This document shows, in pieces, positions 45,266-56,924 of a DNA stretch of 64,000 nt. A model generated the notes under the pieces. That model saw only the letters and a list, made by a program, of their open reading frames with translations, was not told the origin of the DNA and searched no databases. A program made the translations under genes and the position numbers. This stretch comes from Cronobacter sakazakii (GTDB lineage Bacteria > Pseudomonadota > Gammaproteobacteria > Enterobacterales > Enterobacteriaceae): assembly GCF_000982825.1 (NCBI RefSeq), contig NZ_CP011047.1, positions 186,001 through 250,000 of the forward strand, written 5' to 3'. The stretch's first letter is position 1. Each line of letters opens with the position of its first letter.

Positions 45266-45643
45266 ATGGCTGATTCACCCCGCGTTTGCGTACAGGTACA
45301 AAGCGTTTATATCGAAGCCCAGTCTTCACCGGAGGATGAACGTTTCGTCTTTGCCTATACCGTCACCGTTCGCAATCTGGGGCGAACGCCTGTTCAGCTG
45401 CTGGGCCGCTACTGGCTTATCACCAACGGCAACGGTAAAGAGACCGAAGTCCAGGGTGAAGGCGTGGTAGGGGTTCAGCCCCATATCCAGCCCGGCGGCG
45501 AATACCAGTACACCAGCGGCGCGGTCATTGAAACGCCGTTCGGCACAATGCAGGGCCACTACGAAATGGTGGACGATCAGGGCAACGGTTTTCACCTTGA
45601 TATCCCGGTTTTCCGCCTCGCCGTTCCCACACTGATCCATTAA
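45266..45643 (+). CDS. apaG: ApaG protein (DUF525)
   Basis: Small soluble beta-sandwich protein of the ApaG/DUF525 family, 125 aa. Its function is not established; a role with ApaH or magnesium/cobalt-related phenotypes has been reported for relatives. The family core is YTVTVRNLG and GEGVVGVQPHIQPGGEYQYTSG. It starts 2 bp after rsmA and is 4 bp before apaH. Confidence 0.93.
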   Translation: MADSPRVCVQVQSVYIEAQSSPEDERFVFAYTVTVRNLGRTPVQLLGRYWLITNGNGKETEVQGEGVVGVQPHIQPGGEYQYTSGAVIETPFGTMQGHYEMVDDQGNGFHLDIPVFRLAVPTLIH

Positions 45644-45647
45644 TACC

Positions 45648-46499
45648 ATGTCTACATATCTGATTGGCGACGTTCATGGTTGCTACGATGAACTTGTCGC
45701 GCTGTTACAGCAGGTCGAATTTACACCAGGCCAGGATACGCTCTGGCTGACCGGCGATCTGGTGGCCCGTGGCCCCGGCTCGCTGGAGGTGCTGCGCTAT
45801 GTCCGTTCACTCGGCGATTCCGTTCGCATGGTGCTGGGCAACCACGATCTGCATCTGCTGGCGGTTTTCGCGGGTATCAGCCGTAATAAACCGAAAGATC
45901 GCGTGACGCCGTTGCTGGAAGCGCCGGACGCCGACGAGCTTATCAACTGGCTGCGCCGCCAGCCGCTGTTGCAGGTGGACGAAGATAAAAAGCTGGTGAT
46001 GGCCCACGCGGGTATTACGCCACAGTGGGATCTCGCTACCGCTCAGGCGTGCGCGCGCGATGTCGAGGCGGTGCTGTCGAGCGACAGCTATCCGCTGTTC
46101 CTCGACGCCATGTACGGCGATATGCCTAACAACTGGTCGCCGGAGCTGACGGGCCTTGCGCGCCTGCGCTTTATTTCCAACGCCTTTACGCGCATGCGTT
46201 ATTGCTTCCCAAACGGCCAGCTCGATATGTATTGCAAAGAGAGCCCGGAAAGCGCGCCCGCGCCGCTGAAACCGTGGTTCGCCATTCCGGGGCCGGTGGC
46301 GCAGGAGTACGCCATTGTCTTCGGGCACTGGGCGTCGCTGGAAGGAAAAGGCACGCCGGAGAATATCTACGCGCTCGATACCGGCTGCTGCTGGGGCGGT
46401 ACCCTGACCTGTCTGCGCTGGGAAGATAAAGCGGTGTTCACGCAGCACTCCAATCGCCAGGCCGACAGCGACGACGACAAAGCCGCGATCGCATCCTGA
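45648..46499 (+). CDS. apaH: diadenosine tetraphosphatase (symmetrical)
   Basis: Splits Ap4A into two ADP and also removes Np4 RNA caps. It is 283 aa. The metallophosphatase motifs are GDVHG (residues 7-11), GDLVARGPGS and GNHDLHLL, with the later histidines in MAHAGI and FGHWASLEGK. It ends the lptD operon; inverted REP-like repeats and a bidirectional terminator separate it from convergent folA. Confidence 0.96.
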   Translation: MSTYLIGDVHGCYDELVALLQQVEFTPGQDTLWLTGDLVARGPGSLEVLRYVRSLGDSVRMVLGNHDLHLLAVFAGISRNKPKDRVTPLLEAPDADELINWLRRQPLLQVDEDKKLVMAHAGITPQWDLATAQACARDVEAVLSSDSYPLFLDAMYGDMPNNWSPELTGLARLRFISNAFTRMRYCFPNGQLDMYCKESPESAPAPLKPWFAIPGPVAQEYAIVFGHWASLEGKGTPENIYALDTGCCWGGTLTCLRWEDKAVFTQHSNRQADSDDDKAAIAS

Positions 46500-46514
46500 T
46501 CGTTTTTTGTAAAA

Positions 46515-46592
46515 GGTGGATGCGCTCCGCTTATCCACCCTACCTTTCATCATCACTATCCTCGTAGGGCGGGTAAGCGAAGCGCACCCGCC
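46515..46592. repeat. inverted pair of REP-like repeats between apaH and folA
   Basis: Two 29-bp units in opposite orientation, 46515-46543 and 46564-46592, 20 bp apart. The right unit matches those after leuD at nearly every base (GTAGGGCGGGTAAGCG core). The left unit is a variant with GGATAAGCGGAGCGCATCC in place of the GGGTAAGCG..GCACCC core. Both lie between convergent genes with the same spacing as the leuD-setA pair. Confidence 0.8.
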
Positions 46593-46605
46593 GTCGCAAG
46601 CCAAT

Positions 46606-46640
46606 AAAAAAAGCGGACGCGCCATGCGCATCCGCTTTTT
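46606..46640. terminator. bidirectional terminator apaH/folA
   Basis: AAAAAGCGGA (46608-46617) pairs with TCCGCTTTTT (46631-46640); A and T runs on both sides serve both strands. Confidence 0.85.
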
Positions 46641-46667
46641 CAACACAACCGTCAACCCAGACGCGGC

Positions 46668-47147
46668 TTAACGGCGCTCCAGAATCTCGAAACAATAGCT
46701 GTGTGAGTTCTTCTCATCGGCGTCATGGAATTCGCTAAACACCGACTGCCACTCGTCCGGCTCGTAATCCGGGAAATGGGTATCGCCTTCCACTTCCGCA
46801 TCGATATGGGTGAGATAAAGACGCTGCGCACGCGGCAGGAACTGCTCGTAAACGCGACCGCCGCCAATCACCATCACTTCTTCGGCATCACCGCAGGCCT
46901 GTAGCGCTTCCTCAACGGAGCGCACCCACACCACGCGGTCATCGTCGCCCGGACGGCTGCTGAGCACAATATTTTTACGGCCCGGCAGCGGGCGACCGAT
47001 CGATTCCCAGGTCAGACGCCCCATGATAACCGGTTTGTTAAGCGTGTTACGTTTAAACCAGGCGAGATCGGCAGGGAGGTCCCACGGCATGGCGTTTTCC
47101 ATACCAATCACGCGATCCACCGCTAAAGCCGCAATCAGACTGATCAT
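46668..47147 (-). CDS. folA: dihydrofolate reductase
   Basis: NADPH-dependent reduction of dihydrofolate; target of trimethoprim. It is 159 aa, the E. coli length. Active-site Asp27 is in MPWDLPADLAWF, with the NADPH-binding GRLTWESIGRPLPGRKNIVLS and VIGGGRVYEQFL segments. It is monocistronic and convergent with apaH. Confidence 0.97.
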   Translation of the reverse strand: MISLIAALAVDRVIGMENAMPWDLPADLAWFKRNTLNKPVIMGRLTWESIGRPLPGRKNIVLSSRPGDDDRVVWVRSVEEALQACGDAEEVMVIGGGRVYEQFLPRAQRLYLTHIDAEVEGDTHFPDYEPDEWQSVFSEFHDADEKNSHSYCFEILERR

Positions 47148-47412
47148 TGATAATTTCCCAGGTATAAAAAATTGCCGCCACTATACGGAAAGCGCAATCT
47201 TTAGTCGACTGGCGACCCGAACCAGATAAAGAATTTTTTTTGTTCTGCTGTGGAGGGCACGATGCAGCGTTTTTCGCCGCTTCGTTATGCGTATGAAACC
47301 AAAAGCGTTTCGACTTTACACCCGTGTAAACCCGTTTTGTTGCCTGAAGGCAGCAGATGTCAAAATGTACTGAATGCTTTATAGTGCGCGCTTGCTGAAG
47401 TGAGGATTGACC

Positions 47413-48027
47413 ATGCTGGAAACCACCCTTTTTGTTGCCACCATTGCGGCGCTGGGCATGCTGTCGCCGGGCCCCGATTTCTTTCTGGTTATCAAAAACG
47501 CCGCGCGCTATCCGCGCAGCGCCGCGATGATGACGGCCGCAGGCGTCATCGCAGGCGTTGTGACGCATATGACCTACTGCGTGGCGGGAATCGCGGTGGT
47601 CATTACCACCACGCCCTGGCTTTTCGGCGCGCTGAAATATGTCGGCGCGGCGTATCTCGTCTGGCTTGGCGTGAATGCGCTGCTGGCGCGCGGCACCACC
47701 AGTCTGGCGCTCGATGGCGTGGCGCAGGAAAGCACCTCGCTTAAAAAAGCGTTTATTCAGGGCTACCTCTGTAACCTGCTGAACCCTAAAGCCACGCTGT
47801 TCTTTCTGGCGATGTTCACTCAGGTACTGAACGTAAACTCCGGTCTGATGGAAAAACTCTGGTACGCGGGCATTATCGTCGCCCTGACGCTGGTCTGGTG
47901 GCCGCTGCTGGTCTTGTTGATTCAGAGCCAGCCGGTGCGCCGCGGCCTGACCAAAGCACAGAAGGTGATCGACAAACTGCTGGGCGGCATGCTGCTGGCC
48001 CTTGGCATCAAAGTGGCGCTGAGCTAA
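47413..48027 (+). CDS. LysE/RhtB-family amino acid exporter
   Basis: Inner-membrane exporter of the LysE superfamily, 204 aa. The start is ATG at 47413 with GAGG seven bases upstream; the TTG six bases earlier is unlikely. It has about six hydrophobic segments. The family motif LSPGPDFFLVIKNA lies at about residues 17-30, then GVIAGVVTHMTYCVAGIA, and GYLCNLLNPKATLFFLAMF near 116-134. The substrate is unknown; relatives export threonine, homoserine lactone, lysine or other amino acids. It is absent between folA and kefC in E. coli and carries its own terminator. Confidence 0.88.
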   Translation: MLETTLFVATIAALGMLSPGPDFFLVIKNAARYPRSAAMMTAAGVIAGVVTHMTYCVAGIAVVITTTPWLFGALKYVGAAYLVWLGVNALLARGTTSLALDGVAQESTSLKKAFIQGYLCNLLNPKATLFFLAMFTQVLNVNSGLMEKLWYAGIIVALTLVWWPLLVLLIQSQPVRRGLTKAQKVIDKLLGGMLLALGIKVALS

Positions 48028-48054
48028 CGCCGCGCTCTGCCTTCGCGCAAAAGA

Positions 48055-48080
48055 AAACGCCCCGACAGGGGCGTTTTTTT
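48055..48080 (+). terminator. terminator after the LysE-type gene
   Basis: AAACGCCCC and GGGGCGTTT form a perfect stem around loop GACA, followed by T residues at 48074-48080. It lies between this gene and the end of convergent kefC. Confidence 0.85.
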
Positions 48081-49941
48081 ATGGCTGCGGTTTTACTTCC
48101 GGCTCGTCGGCCTCATTGCCGGTGTGTTTGCCTTCCTGTGTCCCCTGCCAGCCGTGACGCTGGATCAGCGACAAGTGCGCGCGGTCTTCGCTAATGATCT
48201 CCGTCAGCATCGCACTGGTGCGCCTGAAGGTGGCAGCGCGCGCCGAGGTGTCGTTGTCGCCTTCAGCCATTTCATCCACCATTTGCTGGTTATAACAACG
48301 AAACAGATCGGCGCGCTCGCGCGCTTCGTAACTGCCGATGCCCAGCTCCTCCAGCGCCATGCGCCCTACCCGCAGCGCGCCTTCGAACGTTTCACGCTCC
48401 GGCTGCGCGACACCCGCCTGACGCAGGCGAATGTAATGATCGACATCGCGCGCGCGGGCGATAATCCGCACCTGCGGAAAGTGCGTCTGCACCAGCTCCG
48501 TCAGTTGCAGATTCGCCTGCGGATCGTCAATGGCGTTAATCAGCACTTCGGCTTTCGCCACGCCCGCCGATTCCAGCAGGTCGACGCGGGTGGCGTCGCC
48601 ATAAAACACTTTCATGCCAAATTTGCGCAGCGTTTCGATATGGTCCGGATCGTGATCGAGAACCACCATCTTCACGCCGCTGGAGAGCAGCAAACGGCCG
48701 GCTATCTGACCAAATCGCCCGAAGCCCGCGATAATCACCCGCGGCTGCTCTTCATCAATCTCATCAGCTTCACGCGCCTGCTGCTGCCCCGATTTTTCAA
48801 GGCGGGTTAACAGCACCAGCAGCAGCGGCGTCGCGGCCATGGAGAGCGCCACCGCGAGCGTCAGCGCTTTCGCCCATTCGGCATCCAGCACTTCGGCGCT
48901 GCGCGCCGCGCCGAAAATCACGAAGGCGAACTCACTTCCCTGCCCTAACAGCACGGCAAACCAGCGCCCCTGACGCCCCGGCACCTTCAGCGGTTTAGCG
49001 ACAAGCCACAGCGTGACGGTTTTGATAAACAGGAAGCCGAACAAAAGAATAAGCACGCGCAGCGGATGCGCCACCAGCGTGCCGAAATCAATCGACATCC
49101 CGACGCCGATAAAAAATAACCCCAGCAGCAGCCCTTTGAACGGCTCGATATCGCTCTCCAGCGCGTGGCGGTATTCTGAGCTTGCCAGCAACACGCCCGC
49201 GAGAAACGCGCCCATCGCCATCGACAGCCCGGCCTCTTCCAGCAGCAGCCCGAAGCCGAACACCAGAAACAGCGCTACGGCGCTGAACACCTCGCGAAGC
49301 CCGGAGCGCGCCACAAAACGCAGCGCCGGTCGCGCGACAAAACGCCCGAGCAACACTACCAGCGCCAGCGCGCCGACCACTTTCAGCGCCGAGAGAAGAA
49401 ACGCGCTGGCGGTCGTCGCCTCACCGCTCGCGGCCAGCAGCGGGATCATCGCCACCAGCGGGATCGCGGCGATATCCTGGAACAGCAGCACGGCAAAGGC
49501 GCTGCGCCCCATTTGTGATGCCGTCAGGTTGCGCTCGTTCATCGCCTGCATGGCGATGGCCGTTGAAGAAAGCGCAAGCGTCAGGCCAATCAGCAGCGCC
49601 ACCTGCCAGCGCAGCCCGAGCGCCACGCAAAAGCCGCCGAGCAGCAGGCCGCACGCGCCCATCTGCAACGCGCCGCCGCCAAAGACCGAGGCGCGCAGTT
49701 TCCACAGGCGCTGCGGATCAAGCTCCAGCCCGATGACAAACAGCATCAGCACCACGCCGATTTCCGCGAAATGCAAAATCGCCTGCGCGTCCGTCACCAG
49801 CCGTAATCCCCACGGGCCAATCAGCCCGCCGGCAATCAGATATCCCAGCACTGAGCCAAGCCCGAGGCGCACCGCGACGGGCACAATCAGCGCGGCCGAT
49901 CCGAGGTAGATCAGCGCCTGTATCAACGTATGACTATCCAT
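48079..49941 (-). CDS. kefC: glutathione-gated potassium efflux protein KefC
   Basis: K+/H+ antiporter of the CPA2 family, closed by glutathione and opened by glutathione adducts during electrophile stress. It is 620 aa. About 12-13 membrane segments make up residues 1-380. The C-terminal regulator-of-K-conductance domain begins with the nucleotide-binding IIAGFGRFGQIAGRLLLSSG near residue 400. A charged tail ends EVKPQP. It starts 8 bp inside kefF, its activator. Confidence 0.95.
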   Translation of the reverse strand: MDSHTLIQALIYLGSAALIVPVAVRLGLGSVLGYLIAGGLIGPWGLRLVTDAQAILHFAEIGVVLMLFVIGLELDPQRLWKLRASVFGGGALQMGACGLLLGGFCVALGLRWQVALLIGLTLALSSTAIAMQAMNERNLTASQMGRSAFAVLLFQDIAAIPLVAMIPLLAASGEATTASAFLLSALKVVGALALVVLLGRFVARPALRFVARSGLREVFSAVALFLVFGFGLLLEEAGLSMAMGAFLAGVLLASSEYRHALESDIEPFKGLLLGLFFIGVGMSIDFGTLVAHPLRVLILLFGFLFIKTVTLWLVAKPLKVPGRQGRWFAVLLGQGSEFAFVIFGAARSAEVLDAEWAKALTLAVALSMAATPLLLVLLTRLEKSGQQQAREADEIDEEQPRVIIAGFGRFGQIAGRLLLSSGVKMVVLDHDPDHIETLRKFGMKVFYGDATRVDLLESAGVAKAEVLINAIDDPQANLQLTELVQTHFPQVRIIARARDVDHYIRLRQAGVAQPERETFEGALRVGRMALEELGIGSYEARERADLFRCYNQQMVDEMAEGDNDTSARAATFRRTSAMLTEIISEDRAHLSLIQRHGWQGTQEGKHTGNEADEPEVKPQP

Positions 49942-50464
49942 GATGGCGCTCCTGCCAGTCGGTTAAGCGTTTCAGGTATTCCCGCGCTTTGCCTTCGAGC
50001 GTTTCGTCGTCGCAGACAAACGTGCGGTGCATCGCATAGGGTGTTAGCCAGTTCAGGCCGCAATAGAGCGCGGTGGCCTGTAACGGCTGCGCGAGCACGT
50101 CGAAGCCCGGATGGTCGCCAAGATCAAAATGGTGTTTATCGCCGCCGGTCGTTACGGCCCACAGCACGCTTTTGCCCCTGAGCGCCGTTCCGCCTTTGCC
50201 ATAGGCCCAGCCGTGCGACAACACTTTGTCTATCCAGAGTTTGAACAGCGGCGGCACGCTGTACCACTGCATCGGATGCTGCCAGACGATGAGATCGGCG
50301 CGCGCCAGCGCCTCCTGCTCGGCGGGCACGTTGATGTTGAAATCGGGATAAAGCTGATAAAGCGAGCGCACCTCGATATCGTCCAGCCCCTGCACATGCT
50401 CCAGCATTCGCCGGTTGGCGTGGGAGTGATGCGGATAGGGGTGCGCATAAATAATTAAAATCAT
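49934..50464 (-). CDS. kefF: KefC ancillary quinone oxidoreductase KefF
   Basis: Flavodoxin-fold NAD(P)H:quinone oxidoreductase required for full KefC activity. It is 176 aa from MILIIYAHPYPHHSHANRRM. The open frame extends 59 codons upstream, but without homology. Quinone reductase segments WQHPMQWYSVPPLFKLWIDKV and VTTGGDKHHFD are present. It overlaps kefC by 8 bp, so the pair is co-translated. Confidence 0.95.
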   Translation of the reverse strand: MILIIYAHPYPHHSHANRRMLEHVQGLDDIEVRSLYQLYPDFNINVPAEQEALARADLIVWQHPMQWYSVPPLFKLWIDKVLSHGWAYGKGGTALRGKSVLWAVTTGGDKHHFDLGDHPGFDVLAQPLQATALYCGLNWLTPYAMHRTFVCDDETLEGKAREYLKRLTDWQERHHG

Positions 50465-50621
50465 AACCTTGCCTGTGTCCTGCCCACCGTGGGAATGCAA
50501 TGAGTGTAGCCAGTTAACGGGCGCGCTTACAGGGGCAATCCGCAGGGGTATTAGGCGGGGATGAAGCAGAAAGGGTTTGCTGCGATTTACCAGCCGGCAT
50601 AACGCGTCTTGCGGTAAAAAC

Positions 50622-50649
50622 AAAAACGGATGCATCAGCATCCGTTTTT
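50622..50649 (-). terminator. terminator of the YgdI/YgdR-like lipoprotein gene
   Basis: AAAAACGGATGC (50622-50633)/GCATCCGTTTTT (50638-50649) with loop ATCA. It lies 29 bp after the lipoprotein stop on the minus strand, and T runs on both strands make it bidirectional. Confidence 0.87.
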
Positions 50650-50677
50650 TCAGGCGTGAGAATAAAAAACGCCGTAA

Positions 50678-50911
50678 TTAATTATCCAGCTCGCTCATGG
50701 ATTTTACCTGGTCGCGATTGATCTGCTCGGTCTGGCCGGTCTGGGCGTTTTTATAAGAGACCAGCCCGGTATCGCTGTCGACTTCCGGCTTACCGTCGGT
50801 GACCACGGTTTTACCGTCGGTCGTCTTAACGGCCTGGTTAGATGAACAGCCCGCGACGGTAAACAGCGTAGCGGCAGCAAAAATGGACGTAATCAGTAGT
50901 TTCGATCGCAT
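50678..50911 (-). CDS. YgdI/YgdR-family (DUF903) small lipoprotein
   Basis: A 77-aa predicted lipoprotein. A signal peptide ends in the lipobox FTVAGC (Cys22), then a short SH3-like beta domain contains VKTTDGKTVVTDGKPEVDSD and TGLVSYKNAQTGQTEQINRD, typical of the YgdI/YgdR family. The function is unknown; family members are small outer-membrane lipoproteins. It has its own terminator and does not belong to an obvious operon. Confidence 0.85.
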   Translation of the reverse strand: MRSKLLITSIFAAATLFTVAGCSSNQAVKTTDGKTVVTDGKPEVDSDTGLVSYKNAQTGQTEQINRDQVKSMSELDN

Positions 50912-51005
50912 GGTGTTCTCCCCTGCTTTCAGTGTGTTTTAATGACTTACTTTATTATTTTAGATTAACTTACTGATAACAGATGGAAATACAGACGGTT
51001 CTGAG

Positions 51006-51034
51006 GCCGGGCATCCTGAATGCCGATGCCCGGC
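51006..51034. repeat. palindrome after the large lipoprotein gene
   Basis: GCCGGGCATC (51006-51015) pairs perfectly with GATGCCCGGC (51025-51034) around a 9-base loop. No T tract follows on the minus strand, so it looks more like a REP-type stem or mRNA 3' protector than a strong intrinsic terminator. Confidence 0.6.
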
Positions 51035-51043
51035 GGTCAGATG

Positions 51044-51907
51044 TTACTGCTTCAGCTCCAGAATGGAGCTCATCATGGTGTGATTCAGGTTGGTCATAAT
51101 TTCATAATAACGGGTCAATTCTTCACCGCCCGCTTTAGGGTTACGCCATTTCTCGCGGTTCTGTTTGTCGAACGCTTTGAGCAAATCTTTTTGGTCACCT
51201 GCCGATTCGGCATGAATAAAGTCATTATAAATTTTGGTGGCTTCATTCAGGTTTTGCTGAAGTTCAGGCGAAGTAAACTGCGCGGTGATTTCAGGCGGCT
51301 GGTAACGCGACTCCGTGATACGCATGTTTTCAGTGTATTCCACGGAAGGCGAAAACTGATTGTTGTAATAATCCTTAAACTCTTCGAGACGGAAAAGTTT
51401 CGTTTTGTAGTTATCCGCAGAGGTCGATGACATCGACTCCGGGAAAGGCTCTGTCGGGTTCAGCTCCCACTCTTTCGTAAAATTATCGATAAACAGCCCG
51501 CTGCCCATATCTTCGAACGGGCCGGTCACGGTCTGCCCGTCAATCGTCAGGGTGTGAACATCGCCGTTTTCACTGGACGGCGTTACGCCTTCCGCCAGAT
51601 ATTTTTGTATCACGTAGATGTAACGGGTACGGGTCGGGTTGATAAGACCGCTCACGCCCGAGCGAGGCATCGCGCTAAAGACGCTGAATTTCACCTTATC
51701 GCCATTCTCAAGCGTCAGCGTATGCTGGCCCGCGTCCAGTTTAATCGTTTGTGATTGCTCTGCCGCAAGCGTGATTTTTTGATCGTCTACCGAAATCGCG
51801 AGCGGTTTCCCGGTCGGGTTATCTATCAGGAACTCTTTGCTGTCACCACCGCCAAAGCAGGCGGTTAATGCCAGACAGGTACCCAGAAGCAGGACTTTTT
51901 TTAACAC
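51044..51907 (-). CDS. predicted lipoprotein of unknown function
   Basis: A 287-aa protein of no family I recognise. The start is GTG at 51907 (complement of 51905-51907) with AAGGAGA upstream, giving MLKKVLLLGTCLALTAC, a clear lipoprotein signal with Cys17; an ATG 12 codons upstream would spoil the signal. Mature residue 2 is Phe, so outer-membrane sorting is likely. Residues 25-75 look beta-rich (FLIDNPTGKPLAISVDDQ, TLENGDKVKFSVF). The C-terminal half is helical and charged (LQQNLNEATKIYNDFIHAESA). It stands alone next to carB, where E. coli has the cai/fix genes. Confidence 0.8.
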   Translation of the reverse strand: MLKKVLLLGTCLALTACFGGGDSKEFLIDNPTGKPLAISVDDQKITLAAEQSQTIKLDAGQHTLTLENGDKVKFSVFSAMPRSGVSGLINPTRTRYIYVIQKYLAEGVTPSSENGDVHTLTIDGQTVTGPFEDMGSGLFIDNFTKEWELNPTEPFPESMSSTSADNYKTKLFRLEEFKDYYNNQFSPSVEYTENMRITESRYQPPEITAQFTSPELQQNLNEATKIYNDFIHAESAGDQKDLLKAFDKQNREKWRNPKAGGEELTRYYEIMTNLNHTMMSSILELKQ

Positions 51908-52025
51908 GTGTTTCTCCTTAAACGTAAACCGGGAAGTCGGCAAACGAGACAGCCTGAAGGGTAACGGATGGCCGTGCAGGAGTGAAAAACTAATTGGCTA
52001 TTAAATTTAGGGGGGCGCATATGAA

Positions 52026-52049
52026 AAAAGCCAGCTTACGCTGGCTTTT
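52026..52049. terminator. carAB terminator
   Basis: AAAAGCCAGC (52026-52035)/GCTGGCTTTT (52040-52049), loop TTAC. It is just after the carB stop on the minus strand, where T residues follow. Confidence 0.87.
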
Positions 52050-52066
52050 GTGTGGTTCACGGCGTC

Positions 52067-55291
<3,225 letters not shown>

Positions 55292-55308
55292 TGTTTTCTT
55301 TCTCCCGA

Positions 55309-56457
55309 TTATTTGGCGGTCTTACGGTACTGCTCAATTAATTCGATAAAGTGGTCAAACAGCGGCGCGGCGTCATGCGGGCCGGGGCTCGCTTCAGGGT
55401 GTCCCTGGAAGCTGAAAGCCGGTTTATCGGTGCGGTGAATGCCCTGGAGCGTATTATCGAACAGGGATTTATGGGTGACGCGCAGCGTTGACGGCATGGA
55501 GGCTTCATCTACCGCAAAACCGTGGTTCTGGGCGGTGATCATCACGCGGTTGTTATCGATATCTTTCACCGGATGGTTACCGCCGTGATGGCCGAACTTC
55601 ATCTTCACGGTTTTCGCGCCGCTCGCGAGCGCCAGCAGCTGATGGCCGAGGCAGATGCCGAAGACCGGTACGTGAGTTTCGAGGAATTTCTGGATGGCTT
55701 CGATGGCGTAGTCACACGGTGCCGGGTCGCCAGGGCCGTTGGAGAGGAACACGCCGTCCGGGTTCATTTTCAGGACGTCTTCGGCGGAGGTTTGCGCCGG
55801 GACGACCGTCAGGCGGCAGCCTCTGTCCACCAGCATGCGCAGGATGTTGCGCTTCACGCCGTAGTCATACGCCACCACGTGATACGGCAGCTCTTCTTCT
55901 TTTTTGGCTTCCGGCAGTTCGCCTGCGAGCGTCCAGCTGCCCTGCGTCCAGCTATAAGCTTCCGCCGTAGTCACTTCTTTCGCCAGATCCATGCCGTTCA
56001 GGCCAGGGAAGGCTTTCGCTTTTTCCAGCGCCAGCGCGGCATCGACATTATCCCCTGCGATGATGCAACCGTTCTGGGCGCCTTTCTCACGCAGCAGACG
56101 CGTCAGCTTGCGGGTATCGATATCGGCAATCGCCACGATGTTATGGCGCTTCAGGTAAGAAGAGAGATCCTCGGTGTTGCGGTAGTTGCTCGCAATCAGC
56201 GGTAAATCACGGATTACAAGGCCCTGCGCGTGTACCTGGGAGGATTCAGCGTCAGCATCGTTAGTGCCGACATTACCAATATGAGGATAAGTGAGAGTGA
56301 CAATCTGGCGGGAGTAGGAAGGATCAGTGAGGATTTCTTGATAACCGGTCATTGAAGTATTGAAAACGACTTCCCCTACTGCCGTACCTGTTGCCCCGAT
56401 GGCCCGACCGTAGAATTGGGTTCCGTCTTCCAGAACCAACAGCGCTGACTTAATCAA
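55309..56457 (-). CDS. carA: carbamoyl-phosphate synthase, small (glutaminase) subunit
   Basis: Class I glutamine amidotransferase that supplies ammonia to CarB. It is 382 aa. The start is TTG (complement of 56455-56457) after CTGGAGG, as in E. coli carA; an ATG 9 codons upstream overlaps the ribosome-binding site and operator and is rejected. The catalytic Cys is in VFGICLGHQ near residue 269, and the His/Glu pair is in FQGHPEASPG near 353-355. Confidence 0.97.
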   Translation of the reverse strand: MIKSALLVLEDGTQFYGRAIGATGTAVGEVVFNTSMTGYQEILTDPSYSRQIVTLTYPHIGNVGTNDADAESSQVHAQGLVIRDLPLIASNYRNTEDLSSYLKRHNIVAIADIDTRKLTRLLREKGAQNGCIIAGDNVDAALALEKAKAFPGLNGMDLAKEVTTAEAYSWTQGSWTLAGELPEAKKEEELPYHVVAYDYGVKRNILRMLVDRGCRLTVVPAQTSAEDVLKMNPDGVFLSNGPGDPAPCDYAIEAIQKFLETHVPVFGICLGHQLLALASGAKTVKMKFGHHGGNHPVKDIDNNRVMITAQNHGFAVDEASMPSTLRVTHKSLFDNTLQGIHRTDKPAFSFQGHPEASPGPHDAAPLFDHFIELIEQYRKTAK

Positions 56458-56470
56458 AACGTCCTCCAGG

Positions 56471-56505
56471 GAATAAACAGTCAATTTATTTGCATATTAA
56501 TTCAA
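56471..56505 (-). promoter_or_regulatory. ArgR operator pair at the carAB promoter
   Basis: Two ARG-box-like elements on the minus strand: TTGAATTAATATGCAAA (complement of 56488-56504) and ATTGACTGTTTATTC (complement of 56471-56485), 2 bp apart. They resemble the tandem ARG boxes overlapping the E. coli car P2 promoter. They lie 14-48 bp before the TTG start. Confidence 0.65.
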
Positions 56506-56850
56506 CCAGTATGGCTAAATCAACGCAAAAACGCCTGAACAGCGAATTTTTGGCAAACGGCGGCATTCTAGAGATAACTCAGGGGGAAGTCTACCTGAAA
56601 ACGCACTTTTTATTGTTTTTTTGAAGGCTTTGAGGAAAACACAGGAAATGAAGGGCAAAAAACAAAGAAAACGAAGCGCAGAAAACGGTTGCCCGGCAAG
56701 AAAAGTAAAAACGAAGCATAACACAGCTTTTAAAATGGACCAAACGGTCAAAATTCACAAACCATTAACGCAAAATCAGTTAAAAACACTCTGTTTTAAG
56801 CAGCTAAGGTTAACTTAACAACGAAAGTCGCAAAAATAAATAAAACAAAA
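56506..56850 (-). other. carAB upstream control region, no gene seen
   Basis: About 345 bp of AT-rich DNA. In E. coli it holds the P1 promoter and IHF, PepA, PurR and RutR control. A PurR-like 16-mer GGGCAACCGTTTTCTG (complement of 56679-56694) agrees with the consensus ACGCAAACGTTTTCNT at about 12 positions. Short open frames on both strands look spurious. Confidence 0.5.
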
Positions 56851-56873
56851 AAGGGCAATAAATTATTGCCCTT
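56840..56873 (-). terminator. dapB terminator
   Basis: AAGGGCAAT (56851-56859)/ATTGCCCTT (56865-56873), loop AAATT. The minus-strand tract TTTTGTTTTATTT follows. It lies 52 bp after dapB. Confidence 0.82.
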
Positions 56874-56924
56874 CCAATCAGAAATTTATGATTGTAATAA
56901 CCACATCACGATGGGTAACAAGAA

